From positions 966,001-1,030,000 of the forward strand of contig BLAL01000229.1 in assembly GCA_015698045.1 (NCBI GenBank): a DNA stretch of 64,000 nucleotides, given 5' to 3'. The translations under genes and the position numbers were made by a program. Below the pieces are notes generated by a model. It was given only the letters and a program-made list of their open reading frames with translations, ran no database searches and was not told the DNA's origin. The DNA is from Rhizophagus clarus. Lineage: Eukaryota > Glomeromycota > Glomeromycetes > Glomerales > Glomeraceae. Each line of letters opens with the position of its first letter. Positions within the stretch are counted from its first letter, which is position 1. This document shows positions 1-13,456 of this stretch, piece by piece.

Positions 1-1731
1 ACTCGTGGAGCTCACCATGTCCTATTTCAATGGAAAACATGGGAATTATGGATTACATGGTTCGTAGTATCGCAAAAATGGGAATCAATTCCCTTATGAT
101 CCTGAATTAGCGAAATTGTATTTTCAGAATAAGTTGGAATATTGTCTTACCTGCAACAGTTCAAACAATAAACTCAAGTTTGCAATTGTGGTTTAGACTG
201 GTCATGTGAATCGATCACTGTACGATATAAGAATATTTTATGAAAAAGTATCTGTATATGCTATTTTCACAGTGTTCTTATTTTTGTAACAATGAAGTAG
301 TCTTCTGATATGTCGTCAGATTTTTTGCAAATCTATGTTAAATTGTGAAAATAGATCAATGAATAATTAATCCATCAACTTTTTTCTGAAAAGTTCTGGC
401 ATAACAGATAATACATATATTATGAATCTTTGGATTGGTATTATGCAAATTAATCTGATGTCTCTGATGTTAAAATGAAACAAGAATGGAAAATGAGAGT
501 CTTGATCTACCGATTTATATAGCTCAATCTTATAAAATGTAATAGAGGATCAGGTGTACTATAGCATCATCCATTCTACATAATAAAACAAAATTCCTTT
601 TCTGGCCATTGATAGATTTGTGAATAGTAATGAATGCAATGTGTAATTACGCGCATTGATCAGATTTTTGTGATGCAATCATATTAACGTAATTTTCCCA
701 AAAGCATATTCCAAAATCGATCCTGTAAATTATATAAAAAGATGATATCCTAGTTAGTGAATCCTTTTATCTGCCTTATGCAAGTAAAATAAAAATCAAA
801 TAAAACTAATAAAATCAATCTAACTTACCATTATTTGCATCATTGATATTAACAATCAATGAATTCGTATTTTCTGCAAAGTAATAATAAAGTAAGTTGT
901 TTATTGCTCAGCTAACTTCTTGAGACATGTCATCATCATCTTAATCAATTTTTCGCTATAGATATTCCATAATAAAACGGATATATTGCTCTTCTTGTTA
1001 TATATCGGCATTTTGATCTTTGCCAAGAAAATCACTGACCATCATTACGCGTACAATAGACACAGTAAAATTACTCACACATGAATCTTGTCACATGCAA
1101 TGACACAGCAAAAGTCTGGCACAATGCATCAAAAAATTTATCTTATATAAGCATATTTACATGTCGAATTCTTAAAACTTTGCACAGTACAGTATCATAC
1201 TGGGATAACGCAGAAAAAATTAAGCAATAAATATCTTGTGTATGAGGCAGAATGGAATTATGTGAAAATGAATCGTGATGGTAAGTGTAAATCGTTATTG
1301 TATTATTTTTTTTATCTCAGTTGTTAATGCTTCCGTAATTTTACTATAGGTTCGAAACTTCTTAATCTCATAGAAGTTCTCTTTTAAGAAATAATATTTT
1401 GTATATTTGGGAGAGATATAGATAGACAAAAATACTGTAAATATTGGTGGGATAATTTATTTCGGAAATTTAGTATAGTAAAAGGCTGTGAGGATGAGAA
1501 TCACATAATTAGCAATAGAAGTGTAAACAAATTAGTTATAGATACTTTTCTTAAAAAATGCAAGAGAGCAAAGAAATAACTTGATGCTGGGACTCGCATT
1601 TAATGGCCTAGGATCCGCGTACTCTCTCCCTCTTTGATAGCATCATATATTTCTCTGATTCAACAATAAAGTTAAGCATTTGTATAAATTTTTTCGGAAA
1701 ATGTACTATGGCATCGGAAAAAAAATTGCAT
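1..1731. other. AT-rich intergenic stretch, nothing assigned
   Basis: No reading frame of useful length and no clear exon chain is visible on either strand. The stretch is AT-rich with scattered short GT/AG pairs that do not join into a coding series. It may hold the flank of a gene lying to the left of the window, but nothing here supports that. Confidence 0.4.
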
Positions 1732-2619
1732 CCATGTAATGTGTGACAGGTTACGCCGAATATATTGCTTTAGAGTACAACTGTAAATGTCAATTTTCTT
1801 GACTGTCATAAATTTGACTTTGCATTTTTTTCATGTAATTTTTATCTTTAGAAAAAAAATTTTTACACTTTTTAAAAACATTAAAGAATAAAGAATAAAA
1901 ATATGTATTTTATACTTTTTATACTTTAAAAAAATAAATATTTTGCACAATTTTATTAAATAAAATTACATGAAATATTGAAATTTATTAAAAAACGCGT
2001 CTACTAGTACATTATTACAAAAAAAAATAATAATAACAGATAACTCCACACAAATATTTTAAGCTAGTTCCAATAAAAATCAATATATATGAACTTTAAA
2101 ACAACATTATTTAAAGCTTATTTCACTTGTTTCTCTTGACCAAAGTGTTTAAAACATAAATTATAACTTGAAGTAAAAAATAAAACGCGTCTTAGTATTA
2201 TAAACATATAATTTCGTGGAAATTAATACAAATACACAAGCATTCCCATACCTCATAAACAACTTTTCTTAAGCACTTTCACCTGTTTAATATGACTAAC
2301 TGCTGAAATTATGTTGTGAAATCTCTATAAAACGCGTTTGTTAATGAAATATTTATAGCTTTTAAATATAGTTTTATGCCTGAAGTGCTGATAGTGAAAA
2401 TTATTTAACTGTATTTAACAGAAATTTAAAATATTAAAAAATATTTTTATAATATGAAAAGGGGAAGAAAGAGTGAAGAGAAAAATTTTTTATCGCGTTA
2501 AACGATAAATAATTAGTATAGATGATGATGAACCAATCAGATTCCGCTTTGATTTGTCTCTGATGGTATGGTCAGGCAGCTAATTGACATTTCGGCGTAA
2601 CCTGTCACACATTACATGG
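1732..2619. mobile_element. Non-autonomous inverted-repeat element (MITE-like), 888 bp
   Basis: The ends are perfect inverted repeats of 29 bp: 1732-1760 (starting CCATGTAATGTGTGACAGG) and 2591-2619. There is no coding capacity. The core holds a degenerate tandem repeat with a unit of roughly 155-185 bp, marked by three copies of AAAACGCGT (about 1995, 2178 and 2328), with the nearby phrase TTTCACYTGTTT also recurring. The target duplication is unclear. A TA sits inside each arm (TA then ATGTGTGACAGG), which would fit Tc1/mariner, but the arm continues past it. The superfamily is therefore open. Part of its right end (2526-2567) also resembles 6570-6605 in inverted orientation. Confidence 0.75.
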
Positions 2620-3032
2620 TAATACATGAAATTCACAAGATCATCTGATCGATCAGTATATACTCTACCCAATTGTTAAAAAAAACTTCCATAATCCACG
2701 TATAATGCATCTGCTTCCCGAATGTCTTGGCGCTTTGAAGTATCATGGTAAAACAAGATATGCCCCTGTTTTCTTTTGTTTTCTTATTAGTCCGAAGTGT
2801 AACGGGAGTGTAACGAAGGACTATATATTTCTACGCAAATTGAATGCAATGTCCGGATGTCCGGTAAAAGTACCATTCTTGATACGTCAATATTAAGGGT
2901 AAATACCTGTCTATCAGAAATCATACCGTCAAATTAGGCGAGATCGACGGGGGGCATATTAGCAAAACGCAGGGTTGTGACATAAACACTTCGGACTTAA
3001 TAACGGTTCCCGTTCCTTAGTAATAATATAAC

Positions 3033-5863
3033 ATGATTACGAATACTATATGTATATATGTAGCTTTCTGGGAGAGAGAGGATTGGCCCTTTCTCATAAA
3101 ATTTTTAGAGTCACGATTACGTGAGGGTGGTATTAATGATGCAAAAACAGAACACCATAGTTATAAAACAGAACTAAATATTATCGCAAAATACTATGCT
3201 GTATCATCCGAGGTAGCGCAGAAAGTACAAAAATGGAAAGATATCTTTAAGGCAAGTTGATTTATTAACTTGATTGTCTACGCCTGTGTTGCATTGGTCC
3301 ATCACCAACTACCCTGTCAAGCGCTGTTTGGCAGTGGGAAAGAGCGCGTTTCTGTTGATGAGCAGGCAGTAAATTGTATGTTTGTGTCCAATAAACAACG
3401 AACTCATCAACTACCCTGTCAAGCGCTGTTTGGCAGTGGGAAAGAGCGCGTTTCAGTTGGTGAGCAGGCAGTAGCCTTTCAAGCAAGTGGTTATTTTTTT
3501 TTACTAATTATTCTTATTGTATTAGAAAGATAAACATTCTAAAGAAATAAATCTTTTCTGGAATCTACACCAAAACATTCATACTGAGATCAAGTTACGT
3601 GAGGAAAAAGCACAGCTATACAGCAAGTAAGTTGTCTTTATGGTATATTTCGAAAAATTTTAATGGATTTTGTTTTGACAATACTTGACAATATTGAAGA
3701 GAAAACTGAACGATCTGAAAGATCAAATCAGTATTGAACAGGCGAGTATTTTGGCTTGACACTTTATTGCATCTGTTCTTAATGTTTGTATACTGAAAGG
3801 TTTATTTTTAGACGCAACATGTACTGGACACAACAAAGGAAGCGCTGTCCCAAAACCTAACATTACAAAAAACAATCATTAAACAGCACTTGTTGGGTGA
3901 GCCGAATGTTGAGAATTTGGAATCGATAATCGGACAAAAACGCAATTGCGTAAGTATTTGATTAAATTTTTTCTCGCATTCACAGTAAAATGATATTTTT
4001 TTCCTCTTCATTTAGGGTTCAGCTTTCCCAAAAAATAAGGACACGAATCTTGATTATGATGATCATGAGAGAAGGTATTGGCAAAACTCACCACAGAAGA
4101 GGCAATGCACGTAAGCTTCATCACGTTCGTCATTCATTGTTGATGTTTGTTATTAACACATGATCATTCATTTGGTTTAAGCGAACCAATTGCGGATGCC
4201 GAAAACAATCCGTTTTTTGAATCAGAGAATAATTTGGACAAAGAGAAGGTATGAAATAAATATCCTGGGAGTTAAATAGTCATCGATAACATATCAACAA
4301 ATAATTTGGTAGGCCAAGTCTAAATCACAATCTATCTCTTTACCTGAGAATGAGAATACTCACGAGTCACAGCAATATAATGATGATGAATCGTATGGCG
4401 AAGTATCCAACGTTGAAGATGAGTCACAACAATGTAATGGCGATGAATCGTATGGCGAAGTATCCCTGAATTCGTATGATGAAGACCATTATTCAAATTG
4501 CGATCTATCCGAGGTAATTTAACCTTTATTCTTGCACATAAAATATATTATAATTACTTTCCAATCTTCCAGGAAGTGAAGCATTTGAACGCGAATGATG
4601 TATTAATTCGGAATATCTTCCTTGAAGTTCTACATCAATTCTGATCTAGGGATCTTGAATCAGGCAAAACGATAATGGATTCGATTTTTTTAAACGGAAT
4701 AATTGATATGACAGATCCCAGAGTGAAGAAAAGTGTACGATCAAAATTAAATGAAGAACAGGAATTATGGCTTAACCAGGTGCTAGAAAAAAGAACTTGG
4801 GATCTGACTCCTGAGTTTAAAGATTACTGTAACCAATTTACAGAAGATAGGTGCAACCGTATCCACATTCCCACTCTTGTACGAAAGTCCTTTATTGCAG
4901 GACACTTTGATCCCTTCCTTTATGAAGGACATGACAGTGAAAATATATACTTTGTTTATATGAGCCCTGCATGTTTCAAAAGGTTACTAATATCAGTGGT
5001 AAATAGTTCCGTACGTCTAGAAGCTCCCAATAATTCTGAGTCAAATGAATCGGATTTGGAAAGAACATATGCGATTGACACAACGATATATATTGTGAAC
5101 CGTCTCTTTCGGATGCATCAGGACGTTCTAGAACGGACATGGTAAGTTTCAATTTTAATTTCTAATACTTTGCATTGCTTATTAATCTCTTTTTTTTCGA
5201 CTCAGGCTTGAAATACTTACAAAAGATACCAGGAATCGAAAAATAGACGGTGCTTTGAAAGTGCTCAAAACAAGAAAAAAAAAACATCAAACAATATGTA
5301 TTGTTGAATTCTCTTATGGTAAAAAGGCTCCTGATAGTAAGAAAACTGGTGATGACGTCAAGCTTGCCCGTAATGCAACTCGAATCCTAAACAAACTACT
5401 GGATTCAGTTCCTTGTAAGAAAGCGCGTGTGTACACGATTCAATGCGTGAGTAAGTATCACAATATGGTAAAAGTTCCTTTTTACATATTTTCTTTCGGT
5501 TTTGCATAATTTTTTTTCCTTTAAGATGGACAGATTCATATACGATACTTAGCTCGTCCCCTTCCCTCATTATATCTCTATGATGAATTTGCGTGCATTA
5601 AAATCCCAAATTCCTTTGATGACATGGAACAATTTGCCGTAGACATGAAAATGCTAATGGATTTTCAGGTAATAAATTGGTAATTAGTATTCATAGAGGT
5701 CCTAGTAGGATACTGATAGGGCTTTGTTTTATAATTACAGAGCGATGTTTTAAAAACCGTCAAGTCAGTGAACAAACCTGTTGAAAATGAAAATGTGGAT
5801 AAGTCCGAAGTTGAAACTACACCAAAGAAGGTTACAAAGAAGACCAAGAAGAAAGATATTTAA
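3033..5863 (+). CDS. Eleven-exon gene of an unnamed fungal family, with one in-frame TGA
   Basis: I read exons at 3033-3251, 3526-3626, 3702-3741, 3812-3949, 4016-4110, 4182-4248, 4313-4513, 4573-5141, 5206-5450, 5526-5668 and 5741-5863. All junctions keep phase and give about 646 codons. Two introns use GC donors (GCAAGT at 3252, GCGAGT at 3742). The N-terminus (WEREDWPFLIKFLE, then KVQKWKDIF) resembles a Myb/SANT-like or trihelix DNA-binding fold. The middle is acidic with a repeated DESYGEVS. The C-terminal half has KIDGALKV followed by IVEFSYGKK, possibly a PD-(D/E)XK-like core, and ends in a lysine-rich tail. The one break is TGA at 4642-4644 (HQF-stop-SRDLE), best explained as TGG to TGA. 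The start is uncertain: TATATATGTAG just before CTTTCTGGG could be an acceptor, so earlier exons may exist. An AATAAA lies at 5925-5930. The function is unknown; calling it a mutated host gene is inference. Confidence 0.7.
3299..3472. repeat. Duplicated ~65-70 bp GC-rich foldback unit inside intron 1
   Basis: Two nearly identical units lie about 109 bp apart, at about 3300-3370 and 3408-3472. Each runs from CATCAACTACCCTGTC to GAGCAGGCAGTA. Within a unit CCCTGTCA and TGGCAGTGGG can pair imperfectly around AGCGCT, and the outer ends are also loosely inverted. The composition is much richer in GC than the surrounding intron. It looks like a small foldback element duplicated in tandem, lying wholly in the first intron as I model it. 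Confidence 0.6.
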
Positions 5864-6793
5864 AGCACTTAATATCTTTTTTCAACATGACATCGTGTAA
5901 CTAACTGTAAATTTGTATATTATTAATAAAGTCAATTTGGGCCTTATGTTTTAACATGAACGCGGAAGTGTTTGGTGTGTAAAATGTGCATCGAAAAAGT
6001 AAAAACTTTATATGCTGTTTTTAGTTTGTTTACTTTATCGCACGGACGTAAATGGCAAAGCACGTGATCATCTTCACTTTTCGTGACGGAAATTTCTTGA
6101 TATTTTATCAGAAGAGATATTACTCAAAAGATCACGCCTGTTGAAAGAGGAGAATAATCGGAAGGCATTTACTGTATCTTAAATCTAGCTGTAGATGAAA
6201 TTTTGCCCATATCGGGCTGGTAATTTTTAACCAATGTATTTAACACTGCGCTCTGGTGACATTACACTGCACAATGAGTTTTAGCTATACAGACACCGAT
6301 CATTTTTGCCAAGAAAAAAAAGTGCGTGAATTTTTTTCACGGTGTCACATGATTTTTATTTTTCACAGAGTACTGTGCTATGAGTTATCACTTGACATAC
6401 TTTACTATACCACATGATTTATTTCATTTTTCTGCGCAATTCTGACAAGCCCGGCCAGACTCTACTCTACGCATATGGGCTGATTTTGCCGTCATCTTGA
6501 TTATCGTTCGATTAACTTTAGCAAGTGAAATACCATTTAAGGAAAAAACATTTCTAATTTTAGTATTACACCATCAGAGATATCGATAAAAAATCTGATT
6601 GGTCGATCATCTCGTGATTTATAGAAACTTGCCAGCGCCTAGAACATTCCTAGAACTATCGAGGAACTGGCAGGGAACTGGGGAGATCCCATGTGATACT
6701 AAACTTTGATACAATTTTTGTAATTTAGCCAGACTGGTGATCAGATCTAGTTTATTTTTTTTTGCGAAATAAATAGCTATATAATTTACATAC
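5864..6793. other. Intergenic stretch with a dispersed repeat piece
   Basis: No gene is visible. The segment 6472-6570 matches, in inverted orientation, the sequence that flanks the transposon at 40582-42243 (matching pieces about 40535-40581 and 42244-42302), so it belongs to a dispersed repeat family and acts as that insertion's empty site. The segment 6570-6605 also resembles 2526-2567. The remainder is AT-rich with no assignable feature. Confidence 0.5.
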
Positions 6794-6804
6794 ATGATCG
6801 CCTA
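6794..6804. repeat. Target-site duplication of the LINE (3' side)
   Basis: ATGATCGCCTA here is repeated exactly at 15724-15734. It is followed at once by a T-rich run (plus strand), which is the A-rich tail of a minus-strand LINE. The pair marks both ends of the insertion. Confidence 0.8.
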
Positions 6805-7189
6805 TTTTTTTATTTTATTTTTACTGGAGGATCACCTCGTACATGTGGAGACATAAGAACTTGTCAAAACAAGCTATAACGTCAAAATACATGAATACAA
6901 CTAAATATAGAAACTATATCTATGTCGGGATCCGATTTAGTTATTATCAATATAAAAGAGATAACCTAAATCCCTGGTATAAAAAAACTACCTAAAAAAA
7001 CCCCAAAAGAAAAAAAAAGGTGATGCGTTAATTGTAAAAATAAAATTTAAACCCGGATAAAGAACCAAAATAACTATTATCATAAAAATATTTATAAAAA
7101 GGAAAAAAAGAAAAATCTATATTAAAAACATCACTACGGGCTCAATGTGCCTGCCATGAACCCGAGTGTAAGAAATTACAGCTGGTATA

Positions 7190-10100
7190 TTATATAAAAG
7201 CGTCTTGGTTGAATCTGGCTAGAGGATTAAAATTTTCAATTTCATTGAAAGGATCAAAGGATGATTGTCGTAAGTTCACTTGAGTTCGACTAGGAGTGCT
7301 GGCGAGGTCAGGAACGTCATTATTATTTTGAATAATAGGAAAAGCAACACCATGGGGACGTTTATGGGTGAGAGATGAACGCTTTTTCTTGGATGAACGA
7401 AAAGTTGAACGGTAATGTATCTTGTCTTTTTTGTTAATGTTGAGGACAGATTTTTCAAAGTCATAAAGGTTGCGAGCGTGGGTGTTCCATATGTCGTCAT
7501 GGATGTCTTGCTGTATAGCCGAAAAGAGATCTAGCATAATTTTGTTTCTAATGTGAGTGTGTCTTGGGATAACGTGTGAAATTAAAGTCGTTAAAAGTTT
7601 GGGGAAAAAATTGTATATGAGTAATCTATGGACGTCTATGATAAAGGCAGCAGGATTACTATCAGGTTGAGGGAAAAAATTATATGAAGTTATGTGATGA
7701 ATAAAGTTGTTATCAATCAAAAAGTTATTGGGAAGAGAGTCTAATGCGTTAATTAACGTGGTGTAATGCTTTTGAAGTATGTTGAATAGGGCGTTCACTG
7801 AGTGTACGCATTGTCCAATGTGACCGTTGGAGTCCGGTTCCTGGCCACAGGTAGGGCATAATAAAGTGAGCTTCGGGTATAGAATGGGATAAAACAATTG
7901 ACGTTTGTCGAGGGTTGGTAATTGTAGAGTAGCTGCTTTAACTTTATATGCTTGAATAGCCGCTAGCTTACGACTAGTTGGAGAGTCCAAAGGATTATGT
8001 TTGATCCACTTAGATGTGAGATCCCAGTCAATCAAATTTGCAGTAATACTGTTAGTGATGGGAGCATAAGCAGAGCTATTCATGAGTCTAGTAAATTCGG
8101 CTGCTGCCGTAGGTGTGTTGCAGAATTTTCTCACATTGGAGACAATAGGAGCCATTCCATTCCATATGATAGTTGCTAACTGATTAGAAAGAAAACGAGG
8201 GTTGATTAAAATGGGGTCGTTACCCAGTGCGCCAGCTTTAGCTAGATTATCAGCTATATCATTCTCTAATATGCCGTCATGAGCTTTCACCTTTACAAAG
8301 GTAACCAAAAGATGTTTTTGAAAGACGAGTTCTCTGATAGTGTACCATAAGTCGTAGTTGTTGATTTTTAACTGCTGTCTGATAGAGAGCGTACGATGCT
8401 CATTGATGAATTTGTAAAAAGTAGTAATACAGTTCTGTGAGTCAGTATTTATAACACACGAACTATGTGAAGGAATACTGAGTAAGATTGTCAGGATAGA
8501 AAATATTTCTGCTCGAGTTGAGGAAGGCGAAAAACAAGAGCATCCTTGAAATTGTAGTCTGGGTGTGTTAGGCGCCACTTGAATCCAACCAAAACCATAT
8601 CGACATTCAGGAGTACCTATATGGCTTAACGAGCCATCTGTGAAAAAATTGAAAGATCGGTAAGGATCAAAAGTAATCAAACTATTCTTAAATTGATTAA
8701 TATAAAAAGGGGAAATTAATAAACATTTAGAAATAAAAGAAAAATCAACATGAAATGAAGATGAAAAGGATGGTAAAGCATCACTAGGTGACGGAGTTAT
8801 ATTAATACTATTATTGTGTAAGGCGGGGGCGGACGAGAAGATATTTAAATAATCATTGTACGAAGTAAGGCGAATTAAATGTAAGGACTTGTTTAATAAT
8901 AATGCAGTTTTGGGTAAATGTTTGGTATCAAATTTTCTGATCCAATTATAATTATAAGGTGTCGTTGTTATGATATTGCACGAAGAAGTTTTAATGCTTC
9001 CTAAGCAAGTGTATTTGTAACCTAGCCTATAATTGGGCTCTCTTATATGATATCCAGGACACGGGTAGATAGCATGGTGACTACTGTTAGGTGTACGGGG
9101 AGCATTTGAGTTATGTGAAGTGGTTAATAGTGTTGGAATATAGTGTTGAAAAAAGGTAATCGATGTGTTGTAGGTATTATCTTGTTCAATGGTTTTTCCC
9201 AAGACCAGATCGGCATTCGCTTTTGTACAGTTATTATTCCAAAAGGCAATGAATTGCGATCTAGGGTGATGTATTTTATTGTTGCTTGATGACTGAGGAA
9301 CTTTAGGCCGAGTTACATTGTAATTGTGAACAATGATGTCTTGGAGAGGAGTAACAAGCCTTCTATGATGGCTAAGCGTGTAGTGGTCTTCTATGTGCGA
9401 GAACCATTTGGGTTTAGGTCCTTTATAATTGTTCTTATTAACAATTTTCACTTCTTCTCATGTTAAGAGGTGGTAGTCTGATAAAGAAACCAATTGATCC
9501 ATGTACAAGATGCGTTTTTTACTCATGGATTTTAGAGCCTTGGCGTCCAAGTCGCGTATGTAGTGTCTAATTGGGTATCTGCCTTGCAAAGTAACTAAGT
9601 CAAAATTTGGAAGAACATTAATATTATATGAATTCAATAATCGAATAGCCCTGGTTAGATAAGTGGGTCACACTAGTGTGTTGTAATAAGGTATGACGGA
9701 TAAAGGAAAGGATGGTAACCAAAGCTCTTTTAATGTATACGTGATTTTGTGAAGAGCTATAGGCGATAAAATTGGTGTGTTAAATAAAGCTGTGAGAATG
9801 CTACTTTGGGATTTAATCTGATTTGCAAAAAGGTCATTGATATAAGGAAATAAAGAATTGTATATAACATAATTAGGTGTGGAAAGTGAAAGGTTGAATT
9901 TGTGCTTGAAAAGTTTTTTTAACGGCGCCATAATTTCCTGAGTTTTAGAATAAAATAAGATGGGTAATTGCATCTGATATTCAAGACGTGGGAGCAGAAT
10001 TTTATTGATAAGATAAGCGATGTGATCATGCGTAATGTCTTTTCGCATGATGGTGGTTAACATGGCCCTGACTGTTGCTTTCAATTTCTTTATGACGGGA

Positions 10101-13100
10101 GCTTGGTTGTTATATCCGTTGATCTGTATTCCTAATAATCTTTCGCTTTGAGTTTTTTTCGTGACCGGTAAAGTAATTGATTGTTCATCAACTGCTAATG
10201 TGATAGAGTTAATCTTGGGAATGTTAGTAATAATCTTGTACTTGTCTAGGTTGACTTGGATATCCGCCATCTGATAAAAGGAATTTGCAATATTCAATTT
10301 CTTATTAAGTTGATCCAGGTCGTTTGTTATCCAGGATGTGTCGTCAAGGTAGGCCGTGACCGTGGAACGAAAGTATTGAGGCGTATCTGATTCTAGATGA
10401 AGCACGTGACGAATTCGATCGAATGAACATTGGAAATATAAGTTTGATTGTTGATTTATATAAAGAAAGAGCGGGTTGTAATAGAGAATCCATAACAATG
10501 GCGAGATAATTTCCCCTTGATGGATCCCTTGCTTCATTGAAAAAGGTGATGTTAGATTATTGTTTGGCAGGATAACTTGATTTGTACAGTTTGTGAATAG
10601 GTCGCATAGGATGGATGTAATGCGGGGTGGTAATTTGATTGATAAGAGTGCTAAACGTAACAGACTGATATTCATTCGGTCGTAAGCTTTACTCAAATCC
10701 TGCAAAGCTATCCAAAAAGGGACGTTGAGTTTGTTAGCAATTTCTATGCTATGTTGAATTTCTAATAGTGGTTCGAGGCACGATTGTCCTAAAATGCCTG
10801 CTCGGTTATTGTATGTAGTGATGTTAGGATTGTTAGCTAAGATATAATTGAGGCGTTTAGATAAGATGGAAACATAAAGTTTTCTAGGTGTCTCTAGTAA
10901 GGTGATAGGTCGTGTGTTGCTTAGTTGACTATTCCAATCCTGTGGTTTCAGTATCAGAAAAATGTAAGCGAGTTTCCAAGCTGAAGGGATACAATTGTTA
11001 TTGAAGCAGTAATTGTATATATGTAAAAGATAAGAGTGACCCAGTTGACTTAAATGTTTGATATCCTCGTAAGTAATTTTGGAGGGGCCAGGTGCCTTAT
11101 ATTTAGCCACATCATGTATTACTAATTTCAGATCATCCATCGACAATGGTTGTAAGAGAGGGTGCCATATAGTATCACTAATGTCCTGTCGAGGTAAATA
11201 AACATCATTCCATGGTGATGGTAAGTCATCAGGTGAAGTGTAATAGTTACGATGTGAAGGACTAGCGTAAGATTAAAAATGGTGACGAGTTAACGATTCA
11301 ATTTTCTCAGGATCAGTTGTGAAGGTGGGTTCGTTGTATTCGTCTATGTATTGTAATTTGGAGAGCGTGATTTTCCTGGGTTGTCTGTTTAGTATAGAAT
11401 ATAGCATTTTAGATTGATTTTCAGTTAAGTTGTTATTCTGAGCTTCTACAAAATATTCAATATTTTTCTTAGTAATGTCATTTTTGAGCGTATTGTAATT
11501 GAAACGTAAGGTTTGGAGTAATTGTTTAAGAAAGGATTTAGTAGTTTCAAAGTTATCTAAAGTTATGCGTTTGGGTATAGTAAAGGAGGAGATAAATGGA
11601 ATAGTATGAAGTGGTTTTTTAATGTTTAACAGAAATCTATAGTATGGTATCCAGTTGGATCCCCAATATGTGTTCCAATGAGGGCTATCGATGTCTTTTA
11701 CTTCTTGGTACATTTGTTGAGCAGGAGTGTTAATGGTTGATTTGTTGCGGAGGCTATTACAAATATGTAGGATTCTTTTAGTATTAAATGTTTGTAAGAG
11801 TCTTTGTAGTCTGAAGACTTTGTTATGGGCTTATCGCAATTTTAAAGGTGCATTGTACGGATTTTGAGGAGAATTCTTTTTTGGCAAGTTGGATTTTAGG
11901 TCGTTGATAATATTAACGAAGTCAGACCATGCCCGGTCGAGGTCTTCTTGTGAATTCAAGATAGGTAACAGTATATTAAAGGCGATGTTGCTGTTCTGTT
12001 CGTATTCTTTCCACGTATTAATATTAATGTTGCGATAATTGATTTTATCTGGAGAGGGCGTATCATTTAATTTGTTATATATTAGTTTGATGGGTGTTGT
12101 AGTAAAAAAGAATTTGTTAAGTAGACAGCCTACTAATTTGTGATCAGTATAGAAGAATTGATGTTCATTAATAGTATGTGTAAAAGCGTGATAAGTATGC
12201 GGTAAAAGGTTTCGAGAGGTAAATATATAGTCAATACGATTGACTATATGTGTCTTGGGAGGTGTAATATTAAAGTGTTTGACGACATCTTTGAATTGAA
12301 ATTGCTTTAATAAAGGGATAATGTTATCTATAGGATTTGAACTACTTTGATTCTTTTTGTTGGATGTAGTGTTAAAATCTCCTAATATAAGGTAGTGGTC
12401 TTGAGGTTTATTAATTAGTAGAATTTTATTTATGTAGTTGAAGCATGCTTGTTTAATGGAAGCATACTTTGGATCTGTTGACGCTGGGAGATATAGACCT
12501 AAGATGTGAAAAAATACGTGCTGTTTGAAGCCAAATTTAAGGTGTAGTATTCGCCCGTGTGTTCTAGTGTTTGATATTAGATGTTGATAGAAGAAGGAGT
12601 CCATTATAGCTGTGACACCTGAACCTTTATAACCTCCAGAACAATCATGAACTATGTATAAATAGTCGTTTGGTATTGTTGGGTGAGGTAGTTTTACTAT
12701 TTTGTCATGTAATTGGTTTTCAAATAAGCCCGTTTCGGTAATTACAAGGATATTGTAGTTGTAGTATATGTAGTATTCTATAATCAAGTCAAGTTTATTG
12801 TTGAAACCTGCGTGAATATTAATGGTGCCTATTTTTATGTAATCATTAAATGTCTCATCTTGTGAGTCATTGATAGCGTCTAGCGTTATGAGATCATCTG
12901 CATTGTTAATGGGATGTGAAGATTGAACGTTGAGGTATTGTGTAGGTGTAATGATATGGTTTTTGATATGAGAGGAGGATTTATTTTTGTAAAAATTTTT
13001 TGTTTTGTTTTTTTTTTTTTTTTTTAGGGTGTTTGATGTTTGTGCGGTGGTATGGCTGTGTGTAATGGATTGATCTATATTGTGTGTAGGTGTGTAATTT

Positions 13101-13456
13101 AATGGTGTATCATGAAGGTTGTTATTATGATGGTTATGGTGCTTTTTAGAAAATATTTTTGATTTTTTGTTTTTTATTATTTTTTTTGTGGATTTTTTAG
13201 TTTTAGTTTTGATTGTGACATATGGATTTGTTGTTGACGAAAATGTTGAAGGATTTTTCGAGGTTCCTTCGTGATCCGCTTGGATAACTTTGGCGGAAAA
13301 AAGGGTTTCAGTATCGGGAGGGGTCCGGCACCCTACTGTTGCCTCCAATATAGTTAGTGAAACGTGAAAGAAGCCCTGCGTCATTTGTTGGATTTTCCAT
13401 TTGCTCGTAATTGTAAGTATTATTTTCATTAGTTTGATCATAGTATTCGGCGTCAT
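7190..13456 (-). pseudogene. LINE ORF2 (endonuclease, reverse transcriptase, RNase H), four nonsense codons
   Basis: One continuous frame carries three enzyme domains. The APE-like endonuclease lies at about residues 205-447 of the first open part, with ITETG (catalytic E), LGDFN, RIDYIFTS and TDHK. The reverse transcriptase spans about 11270-9670: QDLSKAYDR, KQGIHQGEIISP and the AYLDD active site (near 10350). RNase H lies at about 8640-8240: FFTDGS, RAEI, NTDSQ and NDIAD supply the acidic residues. A Cys/His cluster, CPTCGQ...HIGQC, follows. The four stops (11831, 11273, 9668, 9458) all lie in the same frame. Each can be read as a C-to-T or G-to-A change (for example LLT-stop-EEVK from TGG). 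The protein should copy the element RNA at a nicked target; this copy cannot make it whole. Confidence 0.85.

Noticed and set aside
2705-2896. 63-codon frame upstream of the eleven-exon gene
   Set aside because: No domain, no clear splice link to the next exon and unremarkable composition; an upstream exon remains possible but is not supported.
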